A stretch of 64,000 nt of DNA from positions 248,001 through 312,000 of the forward strand of contig VSSA01000002.1 in assembly GCA_008123405.1 (NCBI GenBank), in the 5' to 3' direction. Source of the stretch: Nocardioides sp. BGMRC 2183 (GTDB taxonomy: Bacteria > Actinomycetota > Actinomycetes > Propionibacteriales > Nocardioidaceae). Of the stretch, positions 49,410 to 59,834 are shown piece after piece. The position numbers and the translations under genes are program-made. The notes below the pieces were generated by a model. That model was given only the letters and a program-made list of their open reading frames with translations. It searched no databases and was not told the origin of the DNA. The first letter of the stretch is position 1; every line of letters starts with the position of its first letter.

Positions 49410-49496
49410 TACCGTAGAGCCATCATGTGGATCCGCGCCTGACCCGACCCACGTCCGCGGCCGTCTGCCCGGTGGGTCCCGCCCTCGTCGACGAGG
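49410..49496 (+). promoter_or_regulatory. Leader with mini-ORF and hairpins upstream of the ABC-F gene
   Basis: A five-codon ORF, MWIRA-stop (49425-49442), lies just after a possible -10 box TACCGT (49410-49415). It is followed by GACCCAC/GTGGGTC (49446-49452 with 49472-49478) and by the perfect palindrome CCTCGTCGACGAGG (49483-49496), which contains the only Shine-Dalgarno-like GAGG before the ABC-F ATG at 49503. The layout suits ribosome-mediated attenuation. Confidence 0.55.
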
Positions 49497-49502
49497 ACTC
49501 CC

Positions 49503-51153
<1,651 letters not shown>

Positions 51154-51167
<14 letters not shown>

Positions 51168-51978
51168 GCTCCCCGTGGGACCCGAGGCGCCCGAGGACGG
51201 CGGTGGCGCCGCGCGCTTCGTCGTACCGGATCTCGGGCTGGAGGCCGACCGCCGCGAAGGCGTCCGCGGCGCGCGCGTCCTGACCGGTGCTGGCGTCACC
51301 GGTCTCCACCAGTACGACGCCGCCGGGTCGCAGCCACCCGGGCGCCTGCGCCGCCAGTCGGCGCACGTGGTCCAGGCCGTCGGCACCGCCGTCGGTGGTG
51401 GCGGGCGGCTCGTGATCGCGGGAGTCGGCCGGCATCAGTGCCCGCTCGGTGCTCGGCACGTAGGGGAGGTTGGCCGCGATCACGTGCACCCGGCCGCGCA
51501 GCGTGGTCGGCAGCGGCGCGGTGAGGTCGCCGCGATGGGCGTGCCCGTGGACGTCGAACGCGGCGAGGTTGCGCCGCGCCACCGCCACGGCGCGGGGATC
51601 GATGTCGACAGCGTGCACCACCAGGTCACAACAGCGTCGGGCCAGCGCGACGCCGATCGCGCCGGTACCGCAGCCGAGGTCGAGGAGCGTGCCGCCGGTG
51701 CCGGGCAGATGCTGCGCCGCGACCTCGACGAGCCACGTGGTCCGCTGTCGCGGGATGAAGACGCCCGGCTCGATCCGGATCCGGTGTCCGTCGAAGGCGA
51801 CCCACCCGACGACGTACTCCAAGGGTTCGCCGGCCACGCGCCGCCCGGTCAGCTCGGCCAGCCGGGCCGCGTCACCCGCGGCAGCCTCGACCAGCACCCC
51901 CGCCTCTTCCTCGGCGAAGACACACCCCGCGGCGCGCAACGTGGCGACGAGGGTGCTGTGCTGGTCGGTGGGCCCCAC
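51154..51978 (-). CDS. HemK/PrmC-like protein N5-glutamine methyltransferase
   Basis: A 274-aa SAM-dependent methyltransferase. LAELTGRRVAGEPLEYVVGWVAFDGHRIRIEPGVFIPRQRTTWLV (residues 40-84) matches the PrmC N-region, DLGCGTGAIGVAL (100-112) is the SAM motif, and the catalytic NPPY reads NLPYVP (170-175). PrmC modifies the GGQ Gln of release factors; the NLPY change marks an actinobacterial paralogue whose target may differ. The GTG start is 6 nt after minus-strand TAGGCT (51985-51990). Confidence 0.85.
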
Positions 51979-51992
51979 CCGCGCAGCCTACG

Positions 51993-52047
51993 GTCCCGTT
52001 GAGTTGGGCTTTCGGGCCCGTTGAGTTGGGCTTTCGGGCCCGTTGAG
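51993..52047. repeat. 22-bp intergenic tandem repeat, locus 5 (forward, 2-3 units)
   Basis: Two full units with GGCTTTCGGG middles and a truncated third (CCCGTTGAG), between the promoter of the HemK-like gene and the stop of the PspC-like gene. Its right end lies 5 bp from the PspC-like stop codon, but in the opposite sense to that gene. Confidence 0.8.
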
Positions 52048-52052
52048 GGTGC

Positions 52053-52274
52053 TCACTCCTCCGGCATCAGGATCCACCCGGCGATGTAGAGCAGGATCGC
52101 GGCACCGCCGGTGAAGACCGTTGCGGCGACCATCAGCAACCGCATCGCGGTGGGGTCGATGCCGGCGTACACGGCGGCTCCGCCGCAGACACCGCCGAGC
52201 TTGCGATCGATCCTGCTGCGGGTCAGGCGGCGCGGGCCGGTGGGGGCATAGGGCTGGGGGTACTCGTTGTTCAT
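52053..52274 (-). CDS. PspC-domain membrane protein
   Basis: A 73-aa protein: a disordered N-terminus (MNNEYPQPYAPTGPRR), then the PspC core RIDRKLGGVCGGAAVYAGIDPTAMRLLMV and a membrane helix (AATVFTGGAAILLYIAGWILMP). PspC domains take part in envelope-stress sensing; single-domain forms of this size are common in actinobacteria. GGTGGAGG lies before the ATG at 52274. Longer frames reaching to 53288 are not real. Confidence 0.88.
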   Translation of the reverse strand: MNNEYPQPYAPTGPRRLTRSRIDRKLGGVCGGAAVYAGIDPTAMRLLMVAATVFTGGAAILLYIAGWILMPEE

Positions 52275-52379
52275 GCCTCCACCCTGCGTCGGTACGACGC
52301 CGCGCACATCGGGGAGCGCCCCCGACTCACCCCTGGCCGGACCCTGACCCGACCCGCGATCTTTGCCAGAATCAGGCGC

Positions 52380-53177
52380 ATGCGACCCCAGGTCGTCGCG
52401 CACCGCGGCGCCAGTCACGAGCTCGCCGAGCACACCCTCGGGGCCTACGTCGCGGCGTTGGACGCCGGAGCGGAGGGGTTGGAGTGCGACGTACGACTGA
52501 CTGCTGACGGGCACCTGGTCTGCGTGCACGACCGCACCCTGCGCCGGACGGCCGCCAATCCCGGGCTGGTCTCGACCATGGATCTCGCCGACCTCTCCGA
52601 GCTCGACTTCGCGGCCTGGAAGAACCCGTGGTCCGACCTCGACGACGAAGCCCCCGACCGGGACGAGACGCTGGACGGCGTCCTCACTCTGCGTCGGCTG
52701 CTGGAGACGGTCGCGGACTACGAGCGCCGCGTGGAGGTGGCCATCGAGACCAAGCACCCCACGCGGTTCGGCGGTCTGGTCGAGAAGCGCCTGGTGGAGA
52801 TGCTGCGCGACTTCGGCTGGACCACGCCGCAGGCACCGGTGCGGGTGATGAGCTTCTCCTTCACCGCGCTGCAGCGGGTGGAGCGGCTGGAGCCCGGGAT
52901 CCGGCTGGTGCAGCTGGTCGACAAGCCCAGCTACTGGCCGATGCTGCGCCGGATCGTCGGACAGGACTGGCTGCTCGGCCCGGGGATCGAGCTGCTCCGT
53001 GAGCACCCACGCACCGTGGCCAGCATGGGGCGCACTGGGCGGGACCTGCACGTGTGGACGGTCAACACCGAGTCCGACCTGCAGCTGTGCCTGGACGCCG
53101 GGGTCACGGCGGTCATCTCCGACCGTCCGGGCCACATCATCGACCTGCTCGACAACCGGGACGCGGCCGGCCAGTAG
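52380..53177 (+). CDS. Glycerophosphodiester phosphodiesterase
   Basis: A 265-aa GDPD-family TIM-barrel enzyme. VVAHRGASHELAEHTLGAY supplies the first catalytic His and metal Glu, GLECDVRLTADGHLVCVHDRTLRRT supplies Glu-Asp and the second His, and IETKHPTRFG holds a metal Glu near residue 122. The C-terminal WTVNTESDLQLCLDAGVTAVISDRPG is typical. It hydrolyses glycerophosphodiesters to glycerol-3-phosphate. There is no signal peptide, so it is cytoplasmic. CAGAAT 7 nt before the ATG may be a leaderless -10 box. Confidence 0.93.
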   Translation: MRPQVVAHRGASHELAEHTLGAYVAALDAGAEGLECDVRLTADGHLVCVHDRTLRRTAANPGLVSTMDLADLSELDFAAWKNPWSDLDDEAPDRDETLDGVLTLRRLLETVADYERRVEVAIETKHPTRFGGLVEKRLVEMLRDFGWTTPQAPVRVMSFSFTALQRVERLEPGIRLVQLVDKPSYWPMLRRIVGQDWLLGPGIELLREHPRTVASMGRTGRDLHVWTVNTESDLQLCLDAGVTAVISDRPGHIIDLLDNRDAAGQ

Positions 53178-53187
53178 ATTCCAAGGT

Positions 53188-54126
53188 ATGGCGAAGCGAT
53201 CGCGCGCGAAGAACCAGAGCCGCAACCAGAGCGAGAACCAGGCCGGCGAGGTCGGCCCTCGGCAGCCCTGCCCGTGCGGCTCCGGCAAGCGCTACAAGGC
53301 CTGCCACGGGGCGCCCGGCGGCGGCGACGTCTACGTGAAGCGCCCCTTCGAGGGCCTCACCTCCGAGTGCGACCTGGTCGCGCTGCGTGAGCTCGTGCCC
53401 GCGGCCACTGCACCACTGACCCTGACCGACCACCCGGACCGGACCGTCCAGCTGTGCACCCTGCTGCCCGGCGCGGCCCCGGCGATGGTCCGCGACAGCG
53501 GTGCGATCTGGCTCGGTCTGCAGGTCCAGCACGCCTTCGGCGACCCGGCCCGCGACCTCGGCGCGGTGCTGCTCAAGGCGCTGGACGCCGAGCCCGGCGT
53601 GGTCGGCCTCACCGACCCGCCGGGCCCCGGACCGCGACTGCAGGATCTGGTCACCGATGCCCCGCTGGCGATCACCGTCCACGACGGTTTCGAGTACTGG
53701 GTGGCCGACATGGAGGAGTCCAGCGAGCTCGCCGCCGCGCTGGAGCAGGCTGAAGGGGCCGCGGCGCCGACCGCGCGACTGACCGAGGTGGAGGCGGCGT
53801 ACTGGACGCGGATGGGCGCCAAGGAGCACCTGCGGTGGGTGATGCCGGAGCCCGAGGACCGGCTCCTCGACGCGCTCGCGCGGCTGCACGTGCGCGGCGA
53901 CGACGTGCTCGTGCCGGAATCCCGGTTCGTCGGCATGTTCCGTGCCCATGGGCTGCTCGCCCCGGTCTGGGACCTGCCGGTCGGGACTGGTCCGGAGGCG
54001 ATGGAAGAGGTCGCCGCCGCCTTCAAGACGAAGCTCGATGCGGCGCTCGCCGACGACGCGGACCTGACCACCGAGGAGCGTTCGGCTCGCAACGGGTTGG
54101 CGAACCGTCAGGTCACCATCCGCTGA
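53188..54126 (+). CDS. DUF5926 protein with N-terminal SEC-C motif
   Basis: A 312-aa protein. After a basic, Asn/Gln-rich start comes a SEC-C zinc motif (CPCGSGKRYKACHG, residues 27-40). The remainder is the DUF5926 region (FEGLTSECDLVALRELVPAATAPL near 52, TDAPLAITVHDGFEYWV near 164, AAYWTRMGAKEHLRWVMPEPEDRLLDALARL near 205). It is actinobacterial and of unknown function; SEC-C motifs bind zinc and often interact with ribosome- or SecB-like partners. TAGATT (53175-53180) ends 7 nt before the ATG. Confidence 0.85.
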   Translation: MAKRSRAKNQSRNQSENQAGEVGPRQPCPCGSGKRYKACHGAPGGGDVYVKRPFEGLTSECDLVALRELVPAATAPLTLTDHPDRTVQLCTLLPGAAPAMVRDSGAIWLGLQVQHAFGDPARDLGAVLLKALDAEPGVVGLTDPPGPGPRLQDLVTDAPLAITVHDGFEYWVADMEESSELAAALEQAEGAAAPTARLTEVEAAYWTRMGAKEHLRWVMPEPEDRLLDALARLHVRGDDVLVPESRFVGMFRAHGLLAPVWDLPVGTGPEAMEEVAAAFKTKLDAALADDADLTTEERSARNGLANRQVTIR

Positions 54127-54130
54127 CTCG

Positions 54131-54200
54131 AGGGGCCCCAAAGCCCCAAGTCAACGGGCCCCAAATCCCAACTCGACGGGCCCGAAACCCAAGTCGACGG
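54131..54200. repeat. 22-bp intergenic tandem repeat, locus 6 (reverse, 3 units)
   Basis: Three reverse units with variants AAGTCAACGGG, AACTCGACGGG and AAGTCGACGG fill the gap between the convergent DUF5926 and cyclic-nucleotide-binding genes. One end touches the latter's stop codon, from which the orientation reads forward. Confidence 0.85.
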
Positions 54201-54201
54201 T

Positions 54202-54564
54202 TCAGAGGCGGGACTGGGCGACCTTGACCAGGGCGTCGTGGAACGACGGCATGTCCTGGTCGAGCTCGCGCAGCGTCTCGTCGGTCAGGTGGATCGTCTC
54301 CAGCGGGGTCAGCGCCACCACGGAGGCGTTGCGGAGCTTGTGGCCGACGATCGCGGCCTCGCCGACGATGTCACCGGCCCCAAGCTGGGCGATCTCCTGG
54401 CCGTCGCGGCGGATGGACGCCGTACCGGCCAGGATGATGTAGGCCTTGTCGGCCGGGGTGTCCTCCCAGATCGGGGACCAGCCCTCGGGGAGCTTGACGC
54501 GCCGGCCGGCGCCGCTGATCCGGGCGATCTCGGTGGGGGTGAAGTGCTCGAAGAAGGTGGTCAC
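54202..54564 (-). CDS. Single-domain cyclic-nucleotide-binding protein
   Basis: A 120-aa CRP-type sensor domain without a DNA-binding part. The phosphate-binding region is DIVGEAAIVGHKLRNASVVAL, with Arg in the expected place near residue 90. FFEHFTPTEIARIS opens the beta-roll. It could bind cAMP or another ligand and act through a partner. The gene lies 30 bp after arcA in the same direction. A GTG start is used, and TACGTT lies 8 nt upstream on its strand. Confidence 0.82.
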   Translation of the reverse strand: MTTFFEHFTPTEIARISGAGRRVKLPEGWSPIWEDTPADKAYIILAGTASIRRDGQEIAQLGAGDIVGEAAIVGHKLRNASVVALTPLETIHLTDETLRELDQDMPSFHDALVKVAQSRL

Positions 54565-54594
54565 GCTCCGACAACGTACCGGGACACCGTCGGG

Positions 54595-55848
54595 TCACGC
54601 CTGCGACGGCGCCACCGGCAGCGGTTCGCGCAGGATCGGGCAGCTCATGCACCGCGGCCCACCCCGCCCGGAGCCCAGCTCGGAGCCGGAGATCCGGACC
54701 ACCTCGATGCCGGCGTCCTCCAGACGGGCGTTGGTCTCCACATTGCGCTCGTAGGCGACGGCCAGGCGGGGGGCGAGGGCGAGGGTGTTGTTGCCGTCGT
54801 CCCACTGTTCGCGTTCGGCTGTCACCGCGTCCAGACCGGTGTCGATGAGCTCCAGCCGATCGATCCGCATCGCCCGCGCCGCCGCCACCAGGAACGGTTC
54901 CGGGGCAGCGACGTCGAGGCGCAGGGACCCATCGTCGTACCGGCCCGCCGGGGTGACCGCATACGCGGTGAGGGTGTCGGCGACGTTGGGATACATCACG
55001 ACCTTGTCGACATCGACCATGGTGCAGACCGTGTCCAGGTGCATGGTGGCGCGCTCCTGGGTGATCGGCACCACCAGCAACGTGTGCGCCAGCCCGTCCT
55101 CGAACGCCTGACGCGCCAGCCGCTCGGCACCCGCCGGCGTGGTCCGCTCGCCGACACCGACCGCGATCACCCCCGGCGCCAACAGCAGTACGTCGCCGCC
55201 CTCGACGTGTTCGAGACGGTGGCCGTGGCTGCGGGCGACATCGGCGAAGCGCGGGTGGAACCGGTAGATCAGCTCGGTCAGCTGGGTCTCCCGCTTCCGC
55301 GCTGGCATCGCCAGTGACGTGATCGCCACCCGGTCGGGCAGCCACACCGAGGAGTCGCGGGTGAAGAGCAGGTTGGGCAGCGGCTCGACCAGGAACCAGT
55401 CGTCCGGCATCAACGTGGTCACCAGCGACAGCGCGCTCGGCCCGAGCGTCGATCGGAGCTCGTCGTTGCGCACTCCCGCCGTGAGGTGCAGCGTCAGCTC
55501 CTCGGGTGAGGCGTCGTCGAGGAACTCCCGCAGCCGCGTCCGGACGGTGTCGCCGAGATCGAGCCCCCCGCTGCCGGTGACGGCGGCGTCGACCGCGACC
55601 CGGCGAGCCTCGGGATCGGTGAGCGTCTGGGTCAGCAGCTCGGTCAGGTAGAGCACCTCGACCTCGTGCCGGCGCAACGCGTCGGCGAACGCGTCGTGCT
55701 CCTCCTGAGCCCGGGCCACCCAGGGAATGCCGTCGAAGAGCAGCCGGTCGTTGTTACGCGGGGTGAGCCGTTGCAGCTCCGGGCCGGGCCGGTGCAGCAG
55801 CACCGTGCGAAGGCGACCGACCTCGCTGTCCACGCCCACCTGCGTCAT
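54595..55848 (-). CDS. arcA: Arginine deiminase
   Basis: A 417-aa guanidino-modifying enzyme that converts arginine to citrulline and ammonia. It begins [20 protein letters not shown]. Catalytic residues are in LFTRDSS, the FHPRFAD...[10 protein letters not shown] segment (Glu/His, near residues 205-225) and the C-terminal RCMSCP with the nucleophile Cys near residue 400. Ornithine carbamoyltransferase and carbamate kinase genes are absent nearby, so the role may be nitrogen supply or acid resistance rather than a full ATP-making pathway. It follows pheA by 12 bp. Confidence 0.94.
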   Translation of the reverse strand: MTQVGVDSEVGRLRTVLLHRPGPELQRLTPRNNDRLLFDGIPWVARAQEEHDAFADALRRHEVEVLYLTELLTQTLTDPEARRVAVDAAVTGSGGLDLGDTVRTRLREFLDDASPEELTLHLTAGVRNDELRSTLGPSALSLVTTLMPDDWFLVEPLPNLLFTRDSSVWLPDRVAITSLAMPARKRETQLTELIYRFHPRFADVARSHGHRLEHVEGGDVLLLAPGVIAVGVGERTTPAGAERLARQAFEDGLAHTLLVVPITQERATMHLDTVCTMVDVDKVVMYPNVADTLTAYAVTPAGRYDDGSLRLDVAAPEPFLVAAARAMRIDRLELIDTGLDAVTAEREQWDDGNNTLALAPRLAVAYERNVETNARLEDAGIEVVRISGSELGSGRGGPRCMSCPILREPLPVAPSQA

Positions 55849-55860
55849 GAGAGCGACACC

Positions 55861-56700
55861 TCAGCCGTGGTCGGCGCGGAACGGGTCGGCCGGATAGACC
55901 CCGAGCACCTTCACCTCGGTGGTGAAGAACTGCAGCTCCTCCAGTGCCCGGGCCAGCGGCGGGTCGTCCGGATGCCCGTCGACCTCGGCGAGGAACTGGG
56001 TGGCGACGAACTCGCCTCCGACCATGTAGCTCTCCAGCTTGGTCATGTTGATCCCGTTGGTGGCGAAGCCGCCGAGCGCCTTGTAGAGCGCGGCCGGGAT
56101 GTTGCGCACGTTGAACACGAACGTGGTGACCACCGGCCCGTTCCCGGCCGGTGCCCGCACGAAGTCACGGGAGAGCACCACGAACCGCGTGGTGTTGTGG
56201 TCCTCGTCCTCGACGTCCTCGCGCAGGATCCGCAGCCCGTAGGTCTCGGCTGCCAGGGGCGGGGAGATCGCCGCCTGGGTCGGGTCGGCCGCCTCGGCCA
56301 CCTCGCGGGCCGCTCCGGCGGTGTCGCCGGAGATGATCGGGGTGAGCCCCAGCTCCCGGATCACCTTGCGGCACTGGCCCAGCGCGTGCACATGGCTGTG
56401 CACGGTCTTGATGGTCTCCAGCGACGCATCGGGCGAGGCCATCAGCATGAACTGGATCCGCAGGTAGTGCTCACCGATGATGTGCAGCCCCGAGCCCGGC
56501 AGGAAGTGGTGGATGTCGGCCACGCGACCGGCGATGGAGTTGTCGATCGGGATCATCGCCAGCTCCGCGGACCCGGTGGTCATCGCGGCGAAGACGTCCT
56601 CGAACGAGGCGCAGGGCACGCTCTCCCAATCCGGGTAGTGCTGCTTGCAGACGATCTCGGAGTTCGCGCCGGGTTCCCCCTGGTAGGCGATGCGGGGCAT
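55861..56700 (-). CDS. pheA: Prephenate dehydratase
   Basis: A 279-aa enzyme making phenylpyruvate for phenylalanine synthesis. RIAYQGEPGANSE opens the catalytic domain, IPIDNSIAGRVADIHH is the dimer/active region, and HNTTRFVVLSRD holds the Thr-Arg-Phe motif near residue 178. A C-terminal ACT domain (FVFNVRNIPAALYKALGGFATNGINMTKLESYM) gives phenylalanine feedback; its usual ESRP reads ESYM, so inhibition may differ. ATG 56700 is 6 nt after minus-strand TACTGT (56707-56712), supporting it over a longer frame. Closeness to serS is also seen in mycobacteria. Confidence 0.94.
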   Translation of the reverse strand: MPRIAYQGEPGANSEIVCKQHYPDWESVPCASFEDVFAAMTTGSAELAMIPIDNSIAGRVADIHHFLPGSGLHIIGEHYLRIQFMLMASPDASLETIKTVHSHVHALGQCRKVIRELGLTPIISGDTAGAAREVAEAADPTQAAISPPLAAETYGLRILREDVEDEDHNTTRFVVLSRDFVRAPAGNGPVVTTFVFNVRNIPAALYKALGGFATNGINMTKLESYMVGGEFVATQFLAEVDGHPDDPPLARALEELQFFTTEVKVLGVYPADPFRADHG

Positions 56701-56773
56701 GGGTTCACAGTAGTGGGCCCGACACACGGCGCCGCTCGCCGGTCGAGGTGTCGGCGCGAACTACCTTGACGCC

Positions 56774-57169
56774 ATGGAGCTCTTGCTGGCGATCATCGCC
56801 GTCGTCCTCGCCGCCGCGGCGCTCGCGCTGGTGCTCCTCGACCAGCGGGCGCGCCGGCGACCCGATCACGACCTGCCGGCCGACGTACCGGGTCTGCGGG
56901 CGGAGGTCGCGGCACTGCGGGCCGAGGCGAAGGGGGCGCTGCGGCATCTCGCGGTCATCCGGTACGACGCGTTCGAGGAGATGGGCGGACGACTCTCCTG
57001 GTCGCTCGCCCTCCTCGACGACGGCGGCGACGGCGTGGTGCTCAGCTCGATCCGCGGCCGCAACGAGTCACGGACCTACACCAAGTCGGTCGCCGGTTGG
57101 TCGAGTGAGCAGGAGCTCTCGCCGGAGGAGTCCGAGGCGGTCGCCCACGCCCGGATGGCGCGCCTCTAA
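56774..57169 (+). CDS. DUF4446 membrane-anchored protein
   Basis: A 131-aa protein with one N-terminal membrane helix (residues 2-22), a coiled-coil segment (VPGLRAEVAALRAEAKGALRHLAVIRYDAFEEMGGRLSWSLALL) and a beta-rich end with SSIRGRNESRTYTKSV. It matches DUF4446, function unknown. TACCTT (56762-56767) lies 6 nt before the ATG. The 3' end overlaps the convergent kinase gene by four bases. Confidence 0.88.
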   Translation: MELLLAIIAVVLAAAALALVLLDQRARRRPDHDLPADVPGLRAEVAALRAEAKGALRHLAVIRYDAFEEMGGRLSWSLALLDDGGDGVVLSSIRGRNESRTYTKSVAGWSSEQELSPEESEAVAHARMARL

Positions 57170-58020
57170 CCCGCAGTCTGCGTGAGCGAGTCCAAGCTGG
57201 CCCGCACGTCAGCCAGCGACGGCCGCAGGGCCGGATCGGGATCGATGCACGCCAGCACCAGGTCCCGCAGCTCCGAGCCGACACCGACCAGACCGCGACG
57301 GAAGCGGCGATGGGTGGCGCGCGGAGCAGTCCCGGTGCGCCAGGAGTCCTCCTCACCGTAGGGGAGCTCGCCGGTGAGCGCCTCGCCCAGGGTGACGCCG
57401 AGGCCGAACACGTCGGTCGGTGCGGCGAGGCCGCGCCCGGTCACCTGCTCCGGCGCCAGGTAGCCGTCGGTGCCGGCGTGCGGACGGCCGTCACCGGGGC
57501 GTGCGGCCAGGCTCAGGTCGATGAGCACGGCGCGGGAGTCCTGGACCACCACGTTGGACGGTTTCACGTCGAGGTGCAGCCAGCCGTGCCGGTGCAGGTA
57601 GCCGATCGCCGAGACCAGCTGACGACCCAGCAGTACGACGTCCCCCGGCCCCAACGGCCCGTCTTCGAGGACGGCGTCCAGCGTGGCGCCGGTGAGCGTC
57701 TCCATCACGAAGGCCGGGCGGTGATCGTCGACGACCTCGTACACCCGGACCAGGTGCGGGTGGGCGAGGTCGCGCAGCAGCGTTCCCTCCCGCAGCAGCG
57801 CCTCCCGGCAGTGCGTCTCCTCGGCCCGGTCCGGTCGCAGCACCTTGATCACGCACCGGCAGTCGCGGGCGCGGTCGAAGGCGTCGTAGGTGTCGATCCG
57901 GTTGCCGCGGCGCAGCAGCGCGACCACCTCGTAGCCGGGCAGCACCTCCGCCCCGGCCGGGACGGCGTCGCTGGTGTCCAGGTCGCGGCCGCTGTGCCCG
58001 GTCCATCCCCAACGTCTCAT
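57166..58020 (-). CDS. Soluble Ser/Thr protein kinase with atypical ATP and metal motifs
   Basis: A 284-aa Hanks-type kinase domain without membrane or sensor domains. The Lys (CVIKVL, K59), Glu helix, HLDVKPSN catalytic loop (149-156) and GTDGYLAPEQ activation region are present. The glycine loop is degenerate (LLRRGNRIDTYDA) and the DFG motif reads DLS (168-170). The Asp is kept, so activity is possible. It is translationally coupled to the ABC exporter (ATGA), suggesting it regulates that exporter or its substrate. Confidence 0.85.
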   Translation of the reverse strand: MRRWGWTGHSGRDLDTSDAVPAGAEVLPGYEVVALLRRGNRIDTYDAFDRARDCRCVIKVLRPDRAEETHCREALLREGTLLRDLAHPHLVRVYEVVDDHRPAFVMETLTGATLDAVLEDGPLGPGDVVLLGRQLVSAIGYLHRHGWLHLDVKPSNVVVQDSRAVLIDLSLAARPGDGRPHAGTDGYLAPEQVTGRGLAAPTDVFGLGVTLGEALTGELPYGEEDSWRTGTAPRATHRRFRRGLVGVGSELRDLVLACIDPDPALRPSLADVRASLDSLTQTAG

Positions 58021-59729
58021 CGCATGCTCCCGGCGAACTCGGTGTGCGGCTCGGACTGGTCGGGCTGGTCGGTCGCCACGGTGTGCCCTTCGGTCAGGTG
58101 GACGACCCGGTCGGCGTACTCCAGGGCCACCGGGTCGTGGGTGATCAGGAGGACGGTGCGCTCCTCCGATGCGGCACGCAGCGGCGCGAGCACCCGTCGC
58201 GCCGTGTCCGGATCGAGGCCGGTGGTGGGCTCGTCGAGCACCAGCACCGGAGCGTCGCGCAGCAGCGCCCTGGCCAGCGCGATGCGTTGACGCTGACCGC
58301 CGGAGAGCGAGCGGCCGCGTTGGCCCACCCGGGTCGCGTAGCCGTTGGGCAGCGCGCGGACGAAGTCATCCACGTCGGCAGCGCGTGCGGCAGCCGCGAT
58401 CTCGTCGTCGCTCGCCTCAGGACGTGCGTAGGCGATGTTGTCCCGGATCGAGGCGTCCAACAGCATCGTCTCCTGGAGGACCACCGAGACCGCCGCGCGG
58501 CTGGAGCGCAGGGTCAGATCGGCCAGCTCGATGCCGTCCAGCCGGACCGTCCCGGCATCCGGTTCGAGTTGGCGGGTGAGGAGCCGGGCCACGGTCGACT
58601 TGCCGGCGCCGCTCGGCCCCACCAGTGCGACCACCTCGCCGGGGCCGGCGATCAGATCGAAGGCGTCCAGCGCATCCCGGTCGGCTCCGGGATAGCGCAC
58701 CCTCACCCCGGTCAGCTCGATCCGCCCTGCCGGCTGCTCCAGCGTGCGGGCGTCAGGCCGGTCCCGCAGCGGTTCCTCGCGGAGCAGCTCGGTGACCCGT
58801 TCGATGCCGGCGGTGGCGTCGTACATGCTCGGCAGCAGGTCGCCGAGCTCCCGGATCGGCCGGTAGCACTGGACCATCAGGGTGAGGAAGGCGAGCAGTC
58901 CGCCGAGGGTGAGCCGGTCGGTGTGCAGCGCCCACACCCCCAGCAGTACGACGACCAACAGGCCGACGAGCTCAGCGAGATCGACGATCGGGAGGAAGAC
59001 GGCGCGCACCCGCGCACCGGCCATCTGGGCTGCGGCGATGCCCCGGTTCTGCCGGTGGAAGGAGGCAACGGCGTCGTCCTCCCGGTCGTAGGTCTGGACC
59101 AGCGCGGTGCTGCCCAGCGCCTCCTCGGCGACCGCTGTCAGCGATCCGCCGCGGCGCGCGCGTTCGCGCGAGACGTCCTTCACGAAACGCGCGAACCGGG
59201 TCGCCACCCACCACATCAGCGGCACCACCACCAGCGAAGCCAGGGCGAGCTCCCACTGGAGCCAGAACAGCGCTCCCAGCAGGAAGGCGAGCTGGATCAC
59301 CGCGGCGACGGCTGCCGTCAGGTCGCCGAGCATGAAGCTCTCCACCGCGCGGATGTCGGAGGTGATCCGAGACAGGATGTCGCCGAGGCGGCGGTTGTCG
59401 TGGTGGTGCTGCGGCAGTTGCAGCACGTGGCGGAAGGTGTCGGTGCGCAGGCGCACCAAGAAGCGTTGCGAGACCCAGGTGCCGAGGATGTCGTCGGCAC
59501 CGGAGAGCACCGCGTTGAGCAGGTTCAGACCGACGTAGGCGCCCGCGATCCAGAGCAGCGGCTGCACGCTGGCCGGCACCAGCACCCGGTCCACGAGCTG
59601 TTGGAACAGCAGGATCTCCACGACACCGACCAGCGACTGCGCGGCCAGCAGGACGAGTCCGAGGAGCATCCACCAGCGCAAGGGGCGGACGTAGGGCCAG
59701 TAGCCGGCGATGACGTCGCGCACGGTCAT
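58017..59729 (-). CDS. ABC exporter, fused membrane and ATPase domains
   Basis: A 570-aa half-transporter. Six membrane helices (residues ~20-300; YWPYVRPLRWWMLLGLVLLAAQS is helix 1) precede an ATPase domain with Walker A GPSGAGKST near residue 370, signature LSGGQRQRIALARALL and Walker B VLVLDEPTTGLD. It probably works as a dimer exporting a lipid, peptide or drug. ATG 59729 gives the normal family length. A longer open frame to 60050 exists but reads through a 164-bp palindromic element and is rejected. The stop overlaps the kinase start. Confidence 0.88.
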   Translation of the reverse strand: MTVRDVIAGYWPYVRPLRWWMLLGLVLLAAQSLVGVVEILLFQQLVDRVLVPASVQPLLWIAGAYVGLNLLNAVLSGADDILGTWVSQRFLVRLRTDTFRHVLQLPQHHHDNRRLGDILSRITSDIRAVESFMLGDLTAAVAAVIQLAFLLGALFWLQWELALASLVVVPLMWWVATRFARFVKDVSRERARRGGSLTAVAEEALGSTALVQTYDREDDAVASFHRQNRGIAAAQMAGARVRAVFLPIVDLAELVGLLVVVLLGVWALHTDRLTLGGLLAFLTLMVQCYRPIRELGDLLPSMYDATAGIERVTELLREEPLRDRPDARTLEQPAGRIELTGVRVRYPGADRDALDAFDLIAGPGEVVALVGPSGAGKSTVARLLTRQLEPDAGTVRLDGIELADLTLRSSRAAVSVVLQETMLLDASIRDNIAYARPEASDDEIAAAARAADVDDFVRALPNGYATRVGQRGRSLSGGQRQRIALARALLRDAPVLVLDEPTTGLDPDTARRVLAPLRAASEERTVLLITHDPVALEYADRVVHLTEGHTVATDQPDQSEPHTEFAGSMR

Positions 59730-59834
59730 CCCAGGCGAGTCTTCGATCACCCGGTCGGGGTCGGCTGCCGGTCGCAGTGCGCCGAGCAGCGTGCCGATCA
59801 GTGCGCGGAGGGCACGGCCGGTGGGCGCGCCTTT

